From Amyloporia xantha (lineage: Eukaryota; Basidiomycota; Agaricomycetes; Polyporales; Adustoporiaceae), in the NCBI GenBank assembly GCA_036971615.1, contig JAYKKR010000019.1, forward strand, positions 248,001-312,000: a stretch of DNA of 64,000 bases. The letters run 5' to 3'. The translations under genes were made by a program, and so were the position numbers. The notes under the pieces were generated by a model. The model saw only the letters and a program-made list of their open reading frames with translations, did no database searches and was not told the DNA's origin. Numbering within the stretch: the first letter of the stretch is position 1; each line of letters begins with the position of its first letter. Below are positions 11,001 to 23,234 of this stretch, piece by piece.

Positions 11001-11260
11001 GACGAACCGACTGGACGGCTTCGAACGACGGAGCCGCTGGAAAGGGATATGGCACACGTGGACCTGACGCGCGATGACGTCACGCGTTACAGCGACGACA
11101 CCTCTGTGCACTCTGTCCTCCGTGTCCGTTCCGTGAGCCAACGCTACGTCGTATATGCTCCGTTTCGCCTCCGTATTCCGTCCGTGCGAGTACCATCTTC
11201 CCTCCATGATGTCACTCAGCGCCGTGCAACACACCTTGCGCGGCAACATTAATATTCTTG
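8088..11260. other. Mostly non-coding interval
   Basis: No gene could be supported. A TATA-like site (CTCTATATAGG, near 8575) is followed by only short frames. 9780-10040 is an inverted fragment of the duplicated kinase-gene 5' region (listed separately). 10400-11300 has long overlapping frames on several strands with biased, Arg/Ser/Pro-rich translations and no recognisable domain; I treat these as chance frames in GC-rich upstream DNA of the next gene. Confidence 0.5.
9850..10040 (-). repeat. Inverted fragment of the kinase-gene upstream region
   Basis: Read on the minus strand, this segment matches 20580-20760 and 33280-33440, including the tract GCAGAGCTGAGATCT and the following CGAAGCGGTCGAA. 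It is the third, shortest and oppositely oriented copy of that sequence, and it stops before the kinase-like coding part. Confidence 0.7.
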
Positions 11261-11261
11261 C

Positions 11262-11271
11262 CCCATATAAG
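11262..11271 (+). promoter_or_regulatory. TATA-like element of the FMN oxidase gene
   Basis: CCCATATAAG lies about 110 bp before the start codon, followed by a pyrimidine-rich leader. It is the best-placed TATA candidate. Confidence 0.45.
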
Positions 11272-11378
11272 TCTTGGCCAGGAGCAGCCTCAGCCATTCC
11301 AACGGTCCCTTGCACTCTCCCCTAAAGTCTACACACACCTTACGCCTACTCTGATCTTACCCAGACCCAGACCCTGAC

Positions 11379-13555
11379 ATGGATCCCGAGAACAAGCCCA
11401 AGGGCCCGTCCCCCCACTACTCCCTCTACCAGCGCGACGTCTTCCGCAAGGGCGGAAAGACTGGCGAGCGTGCGTCCCCGTCCCTCTCCTCATTCCAGCA
11501 CTACGCGCCCACTGACCTCTCCTCTCGCAGTCCCCTCCTTCTCCGTGCACCCCGACGAGCTCCAGGAGTCCACGAAGAAAAAGCTCGGTGACCGCTCCTA
11601 CTTCTATGCCAACTCCAACGCCGGCCTCGGTTGGACAGACCGCGCGAACCGCGAGGCATTCTACCGCTGGCGCATCATCCCACGCACCCTGGTTGACACC
11701 AACGTGCGCGACTTGACCAGTGAGTGCATGTTCGACTTGTACATTTGAACTGGTGCGCGTACCAGTTGTACATCACGCGGGCCTGCTTCCGTCTCTGTGT
11801 ATATTCGGACCTGTTATTTGCCGGTAGTGTAGATCAGGCACGGGTGAGTGGCTGCCTGTCTAGGACCTCTCTGAGGTAGCCGGAAGCTTGTGCCATTGAG
11901 CATCAAGGCAGGGCGCGGATTGACTCACACCTGCCTTACCTCATAGCACTGTCTCTATTGGACCAAATGCGATGCTAGACGGTTCTGGTAGCGATTCACC
12001 GCCATGACGGACTCCCTGGTTCTACGCCGAGCTTGCAGATGCTCTCCTCTTTCCTCTCTCCTACCCACTCTTAGCTGACTGCTGACCGCTAATCCCCTCT
12101 GCCAGCGACGCTCTTCGGGCACAAGATCCCTGCGCCCATTCTCTTCGCGCCCATCGGCATCAACAAGCTCTACCACCAGCTCGGCGAGCTCGTCCCCGCC
12201 AAGATCGCGGGTGAGCTCGGCATTCCGGTGCGTCGAGTTTCCCGTCCCGACTGCCCTACTGGCTTCTCATGATCCATCCCCCACAGTACTGTCTTTCTAC
12301 GGCAGGCTCGCAGCCCATCGAGGACGTCGCAGCCGCGAACGACGCGGGTGCCTCCGTGCGCAACGAGAGCAACGAGGTGTGGTCGTACCAGGGCCCGAAC
12401 GGCGGCGGGGCAAAGGGCCCGCGGTTCTACCAGCTGTACATGGGGCACGACGACGAGATCGTGAGTGCTTTGTGCCGCGGTTGTACGACGGAGGGCTGAC
12501 GACACGGACAGACGCTCTCGCTGCTGAACCGGGCGTGGAAGTCCGGGTTCGACGTGCTGATGCTGACGACGGACACCTGGCAGCTCGGGTGGCGGCCGAC
12601 GGACATCAACATCGCGAACTACACGTGAGTCTCGTGCGCTGTGCTCGGTGCTGGGGGTGTCGCTGACGGGACGCACACAGTTTCTACTACCCGAACGCGG
12701 TGGGAAACGAGATCGGGGCGTCGGACCCGGTGTTCATGCGCAAGCACGGGGAGGAGCTCGCACGCGACTCGGGCAAGTGGATCGACCACAGCGTGTGGCA
12801 CGGGAAGGCGCACACGTGGGAGAAGATCCGCTGGCTCGTCGGCGAGGTGAGTGGGCGCGGATGCACGATGGTTTATTTAGCTGACGGCGCTTCTCCTCGC
12901 GCAGTGGAAGCGCATCTCGGGCGGACGGCCGTTCGTGATCAAGGGTATCCAGAACGCGGAGGACGCGCTCAAGGCGTACGAGTACGGGTGCGAAGGCATC
13001 GTCGTCACCAATCACGCCGGGCGCCAGGTCGACGGCGCGGTGGGGAGCTTGGAGGTCCTGCCTGAGATCGTAGAGGCCGTGGGGGACAGTGAGTAGTTTT
13101 TTGACGTCTGCGTGTCTGTCGACGATGCTGATCGAGCGAATGACCTACGCAGAGCTGACTATCATCTACGACTCGGGTGTGCGCACGGGAGCGGACGTAT
13201 TCAAGGCGATCGCGCTGGGCGCGCACGCCGTCGCGGTGGGGCGGCTGTACGTGTGGGGGATGGCCCATGAGGGCGAGGCGGGTTGCAGGCATGTCATGAA
13301 GAGCTTGCTTGCGGTGAGTCCTGTTCATCTCGGTCTCCAGTTTTCCGCCGTATCTCCTGCGGGAGAACGGCGGGAGAGCATGCCTGCGACAGGTGCTGAC
13401 GATGGTGATGGTGACGGCAGGATCTGGACATCCTTATGACCGTCGCGGGCTACAAAAGCCTCACGAAGGACGTGTGGCGGAACAAGAAGGCGCTCAAGTT
13501 CAACCCGAGCGGGACGCCCCCTGGTACGAGCGAGGGCTCGCACGCGAGGTTGTAG
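11379..13555 (+). CDS. FMN-dependent 2-hydroxyacid oxidase, lactate 2-monooxygenase type
   Basis: Nine exons (11379-11469, 11531-11719, 12106-12227, 12287-12460, 12512-12624, 12681-12846, 12905-13088, 13153-13313, 13421-13555) join in one frame to 444 residues. The protein is a TIM-barrel FMN enzyme that oxidises L-2-hydroxyacids such as lactate. LFAPIG near the N-terminal part of the barrel, FYQLYM, TDTWQLGWRP, KGIQ and DSGVRTGADV are shared with lactate 2-monooxygenases. The catalytic His-Arg motif reads TNHAGRQVDG, keeping the His and Arg but with Ala where SNHGGRQ is usual. No signal peptide or cytochrome b2 heme domain is seen, so a cytosolic or peroxisomal flavoenzyme is expected; the C-terminus (HARL) resembles a PTS1 tripeptide. 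The 386-bp second intron is unusually long for this gene. Confidence 0.9.
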
Positions 13556-14346
13556 ACCTGGCACGTATGCGAAGAGCGGCCGCCTGGTGAATTGACGTTT
13601 AGCGATGACCAATGACCGATTGACGTTTGATGCGTAGAGGTAGAATACTGAGCTGTTGATCCATATCCTCGGAATGTATATTCGCAACTCTGCATAATTC
13701 TTGAATGACTTCTTTCTCAAAGTGATGACGTCAACATGTGCTTATTATCGGGCGCCTGACAATACTAGCGCGACGGGCGTCAACGATTGCTCAGATGCGC
13801 TAGCGCTCTAGCTTTATTGAAGTTGTGATGTCGATTCTTGAAGACATTCTTGTTCAGCCTGCTTTCTGGGACGTCGGCCTCAATCCACTTGCACTGTTTT
13901 CCGCTGGAACAGTTTCGCCACATACTACTTATACCTCGTGCGCTAAGACCATACACGGGCGTCAGTATTGGGGCTTGCCAGCTGATCGCGTCATGTTCCT
14001 CATTATCCCACGTCCTCGAGCTCGCACAGCGCAGTACTAGTGATTCTACCATGACTGTTTTCCTACTCAAGAGTGATTGGCTTTGACAACGCCATATGAC
14101 ATTGTCAGGATCGGGAAGAGTAAGGCAGCGTGAGACCGCTAATTCTGGTCTGTTCTGGTCCTGGGAGAAACTTGAGTTGCATCACCAGTGCTGCGCTAGG
14201 TATTTATCTAACTGAGGCCGAGGTACATAGCCTGCGTCGCGGTGTGCACTTATAAGATTTCTGATTATCGCCAGTACGGGGACCTGGCGTCTGAGCAAGG
14301 ACGGCCTCATTCGACCCACACTAGTACTCAGCATAGGTCAACTTGG
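13556..14346. other. Intergenic, nothing recognised
   Basis: The interval between the FMN oxidase and the first ICMT copy contains only short frames without domain similarity. Confidence 0.5.
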
Positions 14347-15126
14347 ATGTCTCTCCTCAAAATCCCGGTTCTTTTATCCGGCACGGTCAGTTTCTTCACT
14401 TCGCTGACACCGCCGCAGCCAAAGGTGCCTGCGTCCGAGCGCCCCAAGGATACGGACGCGTTGGAACGATTCATCGCACCGATCACCAGGTTATATGCAG
14501 GGTCCTTCAGGGTGCGCGCTCCCTTCTCTACTACCATTCCACTCATGTGAGGAATCACTTGTGTCCTAGTTTCTCATATGCGCCGGGAGCTTGCTGGAAA
14601 CCGCCGTGATTCTCGCGAATCGATATCCCGCCCACCCACTCTCTCAGACCATCCTCGAGGCCCTTGTCCACGGCCCCGCGTCCCTAGCGAGCAGGATCGA
14701 CTTCTCGCCCCCCTTCATCCTCGGCGCCGGCCTCGCCACCCTCGGCGGGCTCGTCCGCCTCTGGTGCTACCGCACCCTCGGGCGCTCTTCACGGTCGAGG
14801 TGGCGATCAAAGGCGACCACGAGCTCGTGACGTCGGGGCCGTACGCGTACGTGCGGCACCCGTCGTACACGGGCGGGCTGGCCGCGCTGTATGGGATCGG
14901 GATCTGCTATGCGAGCCGCGGGTCGTGGCTGCGCGAGTGTCGGATTTGGGGCACGCCGTGGGGGAGGGCTGCCGTGGCCTTGTTTGCCGTGCACGTCGTG
15001 ATTGGGACGGCGGTCGCTTTGAAGCGTCCCTCGCTGGAGGACGCGTTGTTGAAGGAGCGGTTTGGGGATCAGTGGGATCAGTGGGCGAGGAGGGTGCCCT
15101 ATAGGTTTGTCCCGTATATATATTGA
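14347..15126 (+). pseudogene. ICMT/Ste14-like methyltransferase copy A, one-base frameshift
   Basis: Exon 1 starts at 14347 and encodes a signal-anchor-like N-terminus followed by the TPPQPKVPAS segment shared with the other copies. An intron follows, with an acceptor just before TTTCTCATATGC near 14570. Exon 2 carries the ICMT (PF04140) core: GPYAYVRHPSYTG, the methyl-donor and isoprenylcysteine binding region, and the C-terminal RVPYRFVPYIY. Near 14787 one T is missing relative to copy B (CGCTTCTTCACG there), which shifts frame between LGR and FTVEVA. Everything else is open, so the lesion is recent or a sequence error. An intact enzyme would methylate the C-terminal prenylcysteine of CaaX proteins in the ER membrane. 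Confidence 0.8.
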
Positions 15127-15871
15127 TTGTTTATTTTTGGTATGTTCCTTCCGATGTTGGCCCTTCCTCGATCTCGATGCACATTGCACTCACAAATTGG
15201 GCTCCAGTAGCGCTACGGTCCAAACGTGTTCGCTGATCTCCTGTCGCACGAAGAGGCAAAGGATGGCACCTGAAGCTTGAAGCCTGAAGCCTTTCATATC
15301 GCCTCAATGGGTGGTAGATGAGGATATTAGCTTACCTTGACATTTGAATTTCCTCTGTCTGAAGCTTCAAATCTTGCAGGACTCAGCGCTCAGACACGAA
15401 AGATAATCATGACGATGTCTGAGGTTGTCCGAGTGACGATCGCGAGTACCGTGTATGAGAACGGCCGCCTCCAACAAATTCTGGGCCGGGCCTCGTTCTC
15501 TCTATTATTAGTGGCGAGTGTTGGTTAGGATTGACTCAGGGTTGTATGCCGCAGAAGCGCCGCATGTGTCTCACAGACAGAAGAGATGGTACGTCGGTAG
15601 AGTCGTCCTGTTGGCGATTGCAGTGCAGGTCGTGAGATGATCTACTTCGCAATGTGGAGGGCAAGAATTACGAGATCAAGAGTAGCTCACCAAGATGGTC
15701 GCGTGAGGCAGATTACTGGCAGTCTGCAGATAATTAGACACGAGTGCTTTAATTATTACCATTCAAGACAAAAATTACATCCTTTGCTCGATTAGCTTAT
15801 GGACTAAGGACTAGAATACATACACAGGCAGGTTCATTCTGCCGAGCACTCCCGGACGCGCCACAAAATAT
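15127..15871. other. Intergenic between convergent ICMT copies
   Basis: Short frames only; no domain similarity seen. It separates the plus-strand copy A from the minus-strand copy B. Confidence 0.5.
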
Positions 15872-16649
15872 TCAATAAACATACGGAATCATCCTGTATG
15901 GGACTCTGCTCGCCCACGCATCCCACTGCTCGCCAAATTCTCTCCTCAGCATCTCATCCTCCAACGGACCCCGTCTCGCCAGGATCACCGCCGCCAACCC
16001 AACAAAAGCCGCATAGAGCCCCATGCCCACCTTCGCCCACGGGCGATCCAAGATCCCGCATTCGCGCAGCCATGAGCCGCGGCTCGCCCAGCAGAGACTC
16101 ATGCCGACCGCCGTCGCGAGGCTGCCCGTGTAGGACGGGTGGCGCACATACGCGTAGGGCCCGCTCGTGACGAGCTTGTGGTCGTCGCGGATCGCGACCT
16201 CGAGCGTGAAGAAGCGGCCAAGCGCGCGGTAGCATTGGTAGCGGATGAACCCGCCGATCGTTACGAGGCCGCAGCCGGCGAGGAATGCGGGGGAGATGCC
16301 TATTCTGCTGGTGAGGGCGATGGGACCCGGGACGAGCGCGTGGAGGATCCTCTGGGAGATTGGGTGGGAGGGATACTTGCTGGCGAGGATGACAGCGACC
16401 TCTAGCAGGCTCCCCGAGCAGATGAGAATCTGGAGGGTGTCACCTCTTACATAGGGCCAAGTCCGTGTGGCACAGGACGAAACATACCTTGGAGGCTCCA
16501 GCATACAGCCGGGCAATTGGTGAGAAATTCTTTTCGACTGCGCCAACATCCTTAGGGAGTTCGGACGTAGATGCCGTCGCCGGTGCAGTCGCTGAAACGT
16601 ACATGCCCAGGGCACTCACGAAGAGAAAGGGTATTTTGGAGACAGACAT
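15872..16649 (-). CDS. Isoprenylcysteine carboxyl methyltransferase (ICMT/Ste14-like), copy B
   Basis: Two exons (16488-16649 and 15872-16429) give 239 residues without interruption; this is the only intact copy of the four. The N-terminus is a hydrophobic segment. Exon 2 contains several membrane spans and the family hallmark GPYAYVRHPSYTG, then EQWDAWASRVPYRMIPYVY at the C-terminus, including the Glu/Arg residues typical of the PF04140 catalytic region. The family transfers a methyl group from S-adenosylmethionine to the carboxyl of farnesyl- or geranylgeranyl-cysteine at the ER, on Ras-like GTPases and, in fungi, prenylated pheromones. Which substrate this paralogue serves is unknown. It converges with copy A, and the phase-0 intron is shared with copies A and C. 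Confidence 0.88.
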
Positions 16650-17537
16650 CTGAGAAGTTGTAGAGATTGAAGCAGGTGGAAAGGTCACGGAGATATGGGC
16701 AGTCGCTCTGGTCTGTCCTTCCTTTGTCTGTTCGCTTGGAAAGGCACATGGGCAGCGCTCCGAGACCTTTCTAGCTGACCATCCGCGACATTTAGACAGC
16801 GCTCGTGATCTCGGGCTCCGACTCTGTGGTCCATGTCGAGGCAGAGTGGGTACACCACTAGGTGCGTTTCTGTCTTTAACTCTCATACTGACGGTACCCA
16901 TTTTTTGCTTTAGGTGCATCTCGGCCATAGCTCAAGCTCTTAAACTCAAAGGTTGAGTTGATCAACTAATTCCAGGCAGTGTAATCCCGGATGGTGATGA
17001 ACTCGTTATTACTGCAAGGTGGGATGACGTCATGGTGCGTCCCTCAACACGATGGGCTGTACTGTAAGGCGTTTAACTAATTGGAGTGACCCACGCAGAG
17101 TCCGTAGAATATTCGCGACCCCCTCCTTTAACAGGAAACCGAAATCGCTCATGTTTCCTTTCGAAGATGGTGGGCTATACAGGTCAAGCAACGGAGACTA
17201 TGTTGGGTTTGATGCCACCATCTAGAATTAGCGCACGCCTGTAAGTAGCCGACACAATATATCCCTGTCTGAATTGCCATTTTCAAGGTGTCTTGAGTCC
17301 GACTCTTTGTCCTCAATTACGTTTCCGACTGTCATATCGGGGCGATCTACTATACTGGACAGCGCCACGAGGACATCGTCCCAGTCAGTCCTCTGCTTGA
17401 GGCGGGCGCTGTCACTGCCACAGGTGATGCCCGTGCCCAGAATAGAGTTTCGCCTGTGCAGATGTGATCCATGGGTCGAGGGTTTATAAAAGGAAGGGGC
17501 ATACCTCGACTTCGCGAACCCTGGTGCTTTCTAACCA

Positions 17538-19560
17538 ATGCAGACATCTGTGGCGATTCAACCCGTGCACCTAGACAGTACCATGGGCTGTGCCTTCGTT
17601 GGCGTGCTCTTTGCCATAATGTACGTCATCATTCTGCTCACTCGCAGCACAGTGACAGCCTGTAGCTTATCACACGTCTTCAGATTATACGGCATTTCGT
17701 GCGCTCAAACACTGTACTACTTCCGTGAATACCCAAGGGATAAATTGCGCTTGAAGATCTTAGTATGTCTAAACATATCTCACTGTCACTACTATGTCAC
17801 CGACAGTCTCGGTATCCAGGTGGTCGGGCTGCTGTGAGTCCACGGTCTCTTCTCACATTGTGTACTTCTATATTGCGCACCGCAGGCTCCTTGATTCCGC
17901 AAGAACGGCTCTGGATATAGCAGTGAGTTCTCTGATTGAGTAGCGTTAAATGATCGTTGACGACCACTGGCAGTTTCTCTGGTACTGGGTCGTAATAAAC
18001 CACGGAAGTCTAGAAGGTATAGCAAAGCTCCCACCGTGCGTCTATTTTAAATACACGGATCAAGTTGCGTGCTGATACACCAGGGTCTAGCACGTTCTCA
18101 GTGAGTCCTAAAAGAATGTTAAACGACGGTGCTCTGAAACTCTGATTGCAGTCAGAGTTCTTCCTTGCCGTAAGATGAATTCATTGTTGTTTACAGACAC
18201 TTTTACTGACATTGTCATAGACACTGACTATCTTTGTCATACAAAGGTATGCGTCGCTGGAGTCTCTGATTAAACATTGTAATAAACCCTTATCTTTCAG
18301 CTTCTTCGTTCACGCCATCTGGAGATGTGGGCCTGTCTTATTTTCAGCCCTTGCCTCTCGCTGACACTGTCTGATGCGAAGTGCTGGAAAACCAATGGTA
18401 CCGAGTACCGTTCAGTTCAACTGTTGTCAGTGCTGCTCCTTGAGTATGTGGTATTGCCGCTTACATGAAAGGTTAAGTTCGCGCTCTCGCTGGTTTCATT
18501 TGGTAAGTCTTGTGATATTACTTTAAATTGTTCTAATTTACATGGAATATGTCATTTCCAGTAGGCGGTATTGGTACGTATTATCCGAAATGTCGTGTGG
18601 CTAGCTGTGTATTATTTTCCATACCAGTTTCTGTCGAACGAATGTGAGTCAATGCCATATTCTATTAGTTGAGAATCGGAACTCACCATATTATCTCAGT
18701 AATCTCAGCAGAATCGGGTTTCAATCCGTGAGGGATACAGTTGTCAGTCTCATCGGACGTTTATTTCCGAACATCTGATGATGTTAGAAATTAGATTCCT
18801 GCTGCTATTCAAACCGCTGTTACCTTCGTAACAGATGTCCTCATCACATGTTCCTTGTGCTGGATTCTATCTAGTAAGAAGACAGGCTTCAAAGGGTGAG
18901 TGCGTGGTGCAATACGCCGCACTCACATTTTAATTTTTTGCACATTAGGACAGTGACGTTGATTTCAACATTGATGATCTATACCATTCATCGTGGTATC
19001 CTCACTAGGTACGACGGTATCGTGTCTGACTAAGATCATCGCGGCTGCTGATTTCTTTTGCTAGTCTGATACAGCTGGCTCATTTCGTGACGGTGTGTAT
19101 ATATGTATTCTTGTGTCTGGAAATATTTGACTACTTGTCTACGGGGTTAGTTCGTAAGCACGGTGGACGAACAAAAGCTGTATTGGATGGTTTGGCACAT
19201 TCCAGGAAGCAAGAGTAGGTGATGTTTGGATCAAATTTTAAAAGATGTACGCTGAATCAGTCTCTTGCATACTAGTCTATGTCAACTCACTTCTTGCAGT
19301 GCACGTTTCTTGGTTCTTTCTCCCCGTGCTCAACTGACAGAACACATTAGACTGAATGTCCGACATCACCTCAGCGAAACGGGCCTCGGTAGAGAGGAGA
19401 CCCACAATTCACATGATGTATATTCCCTCAATACCCTACGTCAGGGTCTGTCTCGTCATCAGATATGGTACGTCCTTGAAAACCAGTCTTCGTTCCTAGC
19501 ATTCTCTCTGAAGCTCCGAACTCTGGCTCATCCTCGCGACGTAATTGGATAGGTCTCGGC
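17538..19560 (+). CDS. DUF6534-like multi-pass membrane protein (possibly decayed 3' part)
   Basis: The ATG at 17538 opens an exon ending in FVGVLFAI. After a 62-bp intron, YGISCAQ...YYFREYP follows, which is the usual start of basidiomycete DUF6533/DUF6534 seven-helix proteins. Further exons supply LLDSARTALDIA, FLWYWVVINHG, EFFLA, TLTIFV and FFVHAIW, each bounded by plausible GT and AG sites; later exons towards 19260-19400 give VYVNSLLA and RLNVRHHLSETG. I could not join every downstream exon in frame, so the gene may be partly degraded or have unusual splicing. The function of this family is unknown. A TATA-like TTTATAAAAGG lies near 17482. Confidence 0.55.
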
Positions 19561-20109
19561 GGGGCGTGCCTCCCTCTTCCCCTTCGCATACGTGCATCGT
19601 GCTTACAAGGGAGATTGTCCAGGACAATGGCGAGATGATCACAGAGCAGATACAAACACGAGATGTTAAGGTTACCTGAGCAGCAAAGCCATTGCAGAGT
19701 ATATACGTAATAGGCTATCCTTCCTGGTATGTCCGAGTCGCGAAGGCAAATTTGGTGAAATCCGACCAGTCGATGTTATGCAACAGATTCTGACTTTCTC
19801 GCGAATAAGACTGGTAATATAGCATCGTATACTAATTACGTGCGGAATCGCCGTAACGCAGTCGGCTCAATATTCGCCAATAAACGACTAGGTATGATCC
19901 TATGGCACTTGCGCGTCCTGCTGCAACTGGCTACGCCAGTGGTATTCATCAATCACTGGCCACCTGGATTACAATGCACGACCGTGAGGGTACTGCAGCC
20001 TTTAATCTCTCTAGCGCGCGTGCCTGCAGGCGCGATGTGCGTCGCCATCTGCTCTCTGTCTCTTTGGTGCTGCCCGTCCGTCACTGCAGCCTTCTAACCG
20101 TTCCCTAGT

Positions 20110-20400
20110 TCAAAGTATCCTCTGAAACTCTACAGTCGGTCCTGGATAGGTAGAGATGTTCACTGTACAATCAACTGCACTAACTTCATCGTCACTCACA
20201 CTCGCTTTCTCCATGTCATCGGTCGTCCGACGGCGCTCGCTTTGAATCACATCTAGGGTTATGCCACGCGACGTCTTGGTGACTGCTCTGAGTCTCAAGG
20301 GCTCCCGTATGTAAGCAGCTCTCTGAGGGCGTCGTACCTCGTGAGGGCGTCAACTGGTAGTCCGACCACTCCCCCTTTGGGGTGGATATCTGATTTGACA
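20110..20400 (-). other. Minus-strand frame conserved between the two duplicated blocks
   Basis: Read on the minus strand, a segment with LTRYDALRELLT near 20330 and, in another frame, ITLDVIQSE...KASVSDDEVS...VDCTVN (20150-20290) recurs at 32828-33070 with mainly conservative changes. It may be the 3' part of an unrecognised gene or simply common ancestry of the duplicated DNA; no start or domain is identified. Confidence 0.3.
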
Positions 20401-20790
20401 TGCCAGATATCCTACCCTATACGTTCATTCAAGCTCGGGGATGCGGAGAGATGCCAAAGACTCGCGAATATCGTTCGATGTCCATATGAAAGTAACTTAT
20501 GCGCGCGCCATATACTTACAATACGTACTTCAGACGATATACATACGACAACCTTTTTAGTTTCTAGCAATGATGCCGGGGACCGGATGCCGGCAGAGCT
20601 GAGATCTCCAACAAGATCGATCGAAGCGGTCGAATCGGCTCCGTGTACGTTGCAACTTCAACATGTACATGTAGGTAACGGTGACACCGTGAGTGCCACC
20701 AGTGAAATACTAATTGAGACCACCACAAGTCCAACTCGCGCAGACCTCAGGATCCTAGTCTTCTCTACATCTCTTTGTGCTGTCAGCGTC

Positions 20791-21854
20791 ATGTCGGCGG
20801 CTCCGTTTATGGCTCAGCTGTTTCTCACTTTGTCACGGCCAAACGAGAAACCGGCGAACATCTCGCACGAGCTCACCGCTCCAGTCGATGAGCTCGGGGA
20901 CGACTACAAGAGTCGGCAGCGTCTCGTCATTGAGTCTACTCTACCACCGATCGACGAAGGAAGCGTCAGACTATCGAGGCACGATGCAGCTTGAGGGCGT
21001 CGGTCAGGGATCTGACGACCGGCGCGAGGTCATCTGCAAGATAGCAGAAGATAGGAAGCCGATCATGCGTCTGCGAAATGAGGCGGCCTTCTATCAGAGC
21101 GAGCTGAAAGCACTGCAGGGAGTACTTGTACCACATTTCGTGGGATTCTTTAGAGGCAGCGTGGATGGCTTCCCTGTGGAATGCATGGTTCTGGAATATT
21201 GCGGTGAACCCCCCGTTTCGCATGACCCCATCAAACCGGATTCGTTGTGGAGTCTAGATTTGGATATCAAGTATGTCGACACCTCACTTCATTTACGATC
21301 CAAACGCTAATGAAGGGAACTTACAGGAAACAAGTTGTGGACGGACTCCTCGCCATACATTCTGTTGGCATCGCCCACAGAGATATCGACATTCGTAACA
21401 TGGTGGTTCAAAATGTGAACAATAAGAATAAGCTGTTCTTTATTGACTTTGGGAGGGCCATCGCACACGACTGTCTGTGGGAGAAGACCGAGTTCAATAT
21501 ACCGCATGAGGACCGGCCAGACCTTCAGGAGCTAGCGTGCCCCGAGCTGTTTCGTGTTTGCGAGGACATGGGCATTTTCAGACCTGGTGCATGGACCATC
21601 ATGTGTAGCTCGAGAATATGTGCATGCTGACCCTATAGGCAGTCACATTTATTTATTATGGCAAACCGCTCCTTATGAATATGGTAGGCAAAACAGACGA
21701 GGTTGTGAAATATGCGCCACCATCCATACCTCCAGAAATGGCACGCCAAGTGGCCCTAGAGGTGTTCGAAGGAGTACGTAGACGAGAGAAGGCGAGGTTG
21801 GCATGTCGGCCTAGTGCGGGCGTGCGCGATAGCATGTCAGGACCCTCAGCCTGA
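20791..21854 (+). pseudogene. Protein-kinase-like gene, unit 1, with 5' frameshift
   Basis: The N-terminal part (MSAAPFMAQLF...DEGS) matches the unit-2 copy at 33469. Four extra bases near 20968 then shift the frame relative to that copy. Downstream, one frame encodes VICKIAEDR (possible ATP-binding Lys), FYQSELKAL, VLEYCGEP, a 56-bp intron near 21270-21326, and then the catalytic loop HRDIDIRN and IDFGRA in place of DFG. These match the small fungal protein-kinase-like proteins of agaricomycetes. A C-terminal stretch with KYAPPSIPPEMA ends at 21852-21854 but needs another splice or shift to be joined. Kinase activity is plausible only if the 5' shift is bypassed, for example by starting at the ATG near 20983. 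Confidence 0.6.
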
Positions 21855-21859
21855 GGAGT

Positions 21860-22536
21860 TTCCATTGCCGGACGTGATTCCAGGTTGACATGTACACAGC
21901 GAGCAGGACGACTTGGGTCTTTACACAGAGGGATCGTCACTGATTAATGACGCGACACGTACAGTATCAGTGAATGAGCTATTGACATACCGTTTTACCG
22001 TACGAGACAATGTACGTCTGTTCTTGTATTTTATGATAGATCAGCTCTACATCCTTCTACGGCCAGCGCGAGAGGTCTGCTAAGGAGAGGTAAAGTTAAC
22101 AATTAGCCGTTCACTGAAGAGATACCCTATGACTTCGACCCTGTTCGACCAGAAGGGTTTTCAATTGAAGATCGAAACGATGGGTTCTGATTATTTATCT
22201 GGCAATAAAACTCTACAGTGATCGTCCTCGTGGATTTTGTGGGCGCTAAATCTTCGCTCCTACGATTCAAACCGAGGTCAATTGATTCTGGTCGACATTG
22301 TGACGCTACGTCTTGTCCGCCGTACGCGTTAGTCTACGTTGCTGGCGTTAGGAGTCTGTAAAGTTCATGGTACTCATTGCGCATGAACACAAGATTCTGT
22401 CGCGAAATGACGAATCTGGACTCGCCCCATGCAGAATGATATCGTCAGCGTCAACATCACTGTCACACACTGCGGCGTGCTGGCTTGTACTGTCTTAGTC
22501 TGTCTACAAGCGATTGACACACCCACTGTGAAGACC
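21860..22536. other. Intergenic before ICMT copy C
   Basis: No gene recognised; only short frames. Confidence 0.5.
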
Positions 22537-23095
22537 ATGTCGCTCGTAAAACTCCCTGTCCTGCTGGTGGGCACGCTGAGTGCCTACAATGCTATGACGC
22601 CGCCGCAGCCTAAGGTACCTGCATCCGCACGTCCCAAAGACATCAGTATCTTCGAACGGGTATTCTCATCAATCACAAGGGGATATGCTGCATCCCACAG
22701 AGTAAGCTCAATTGAAGTCGTTCCCTCAGCCAGTGAGACTGACATCGACACCAGCTCCTCATTTGCGCGGGAGGTCTTCTGGAAGCTGCCGTGATACTTG
22801 CGAGTAGATACCCCTCGCATCCTCTCTCACAGAAGATTCTTGAAACCCTGGTCTGCGGCCCCGCTTCCCTCGCGGACAAGATCTCTTTCTCGCCTATGTT
22901 TCTCGTGGGCGTCGGCCTTGCTGCTGTCGGCAGCCTGATTCGCTCCCAATGCTATCGCACCCTGGGTCGCTTCTTCACGTTCGAGCTGACCGTCCAGAAT
23001 GACCATCAGCTGGTGACATCCGGGCCATACGCATACGTGCGGCACCCATCGTACACAGGCGCGCTGGCCGCGTTGTTCGGCGTCGGTTTCTGTTA

Positions 23096-23122
23096 AGATA
23101 GGCCCAAGTCATTCTCGACTAC
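23096..23122 (+). repeat. Left terminal inverted repeat of the TIR element
   Basis: It is an exact reverse complement of 28506-28532. Similarity continues weakly inside (CACGTGAC-like sites). Confidence 0.92.
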
Positions 23123-23234
23123 TATGGTCACGATGTGACAATCACGTGCATGGCCAGGATAACTATTTGTCTCGTGCCTATTTACATGATAACGGGTAGT
23201 TATCCAGTAGTTATGGTGGTAAAAAGCTGATTTT

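Larger units (their letters stand above)
16960..22400. repeat. Duplicated block, unit 1 (membrane-protein gene + kinase-like gene)
   Basis: This segment is collinear, with many small differences, to 29860-33740. Shared landmarks are the promoter-like region before the DUF6534-like gene, that gene's exons and introns, the 3' spacer with a conserved minus-strand frame, and the kinase-like 5' region. Divergence is moderate and includes indels, so the duplication is not recent. Confidence 0.8.

Noticed and set aside
10405..11315. Overlapping minus-strand frames of 216 and 249 codons
   Set aside because: Both are Arg/Ser/Pro-rich, overlap each other in different phases, lack domain similarity and lie in the GC-rich upstream region of a plus-strand gene.
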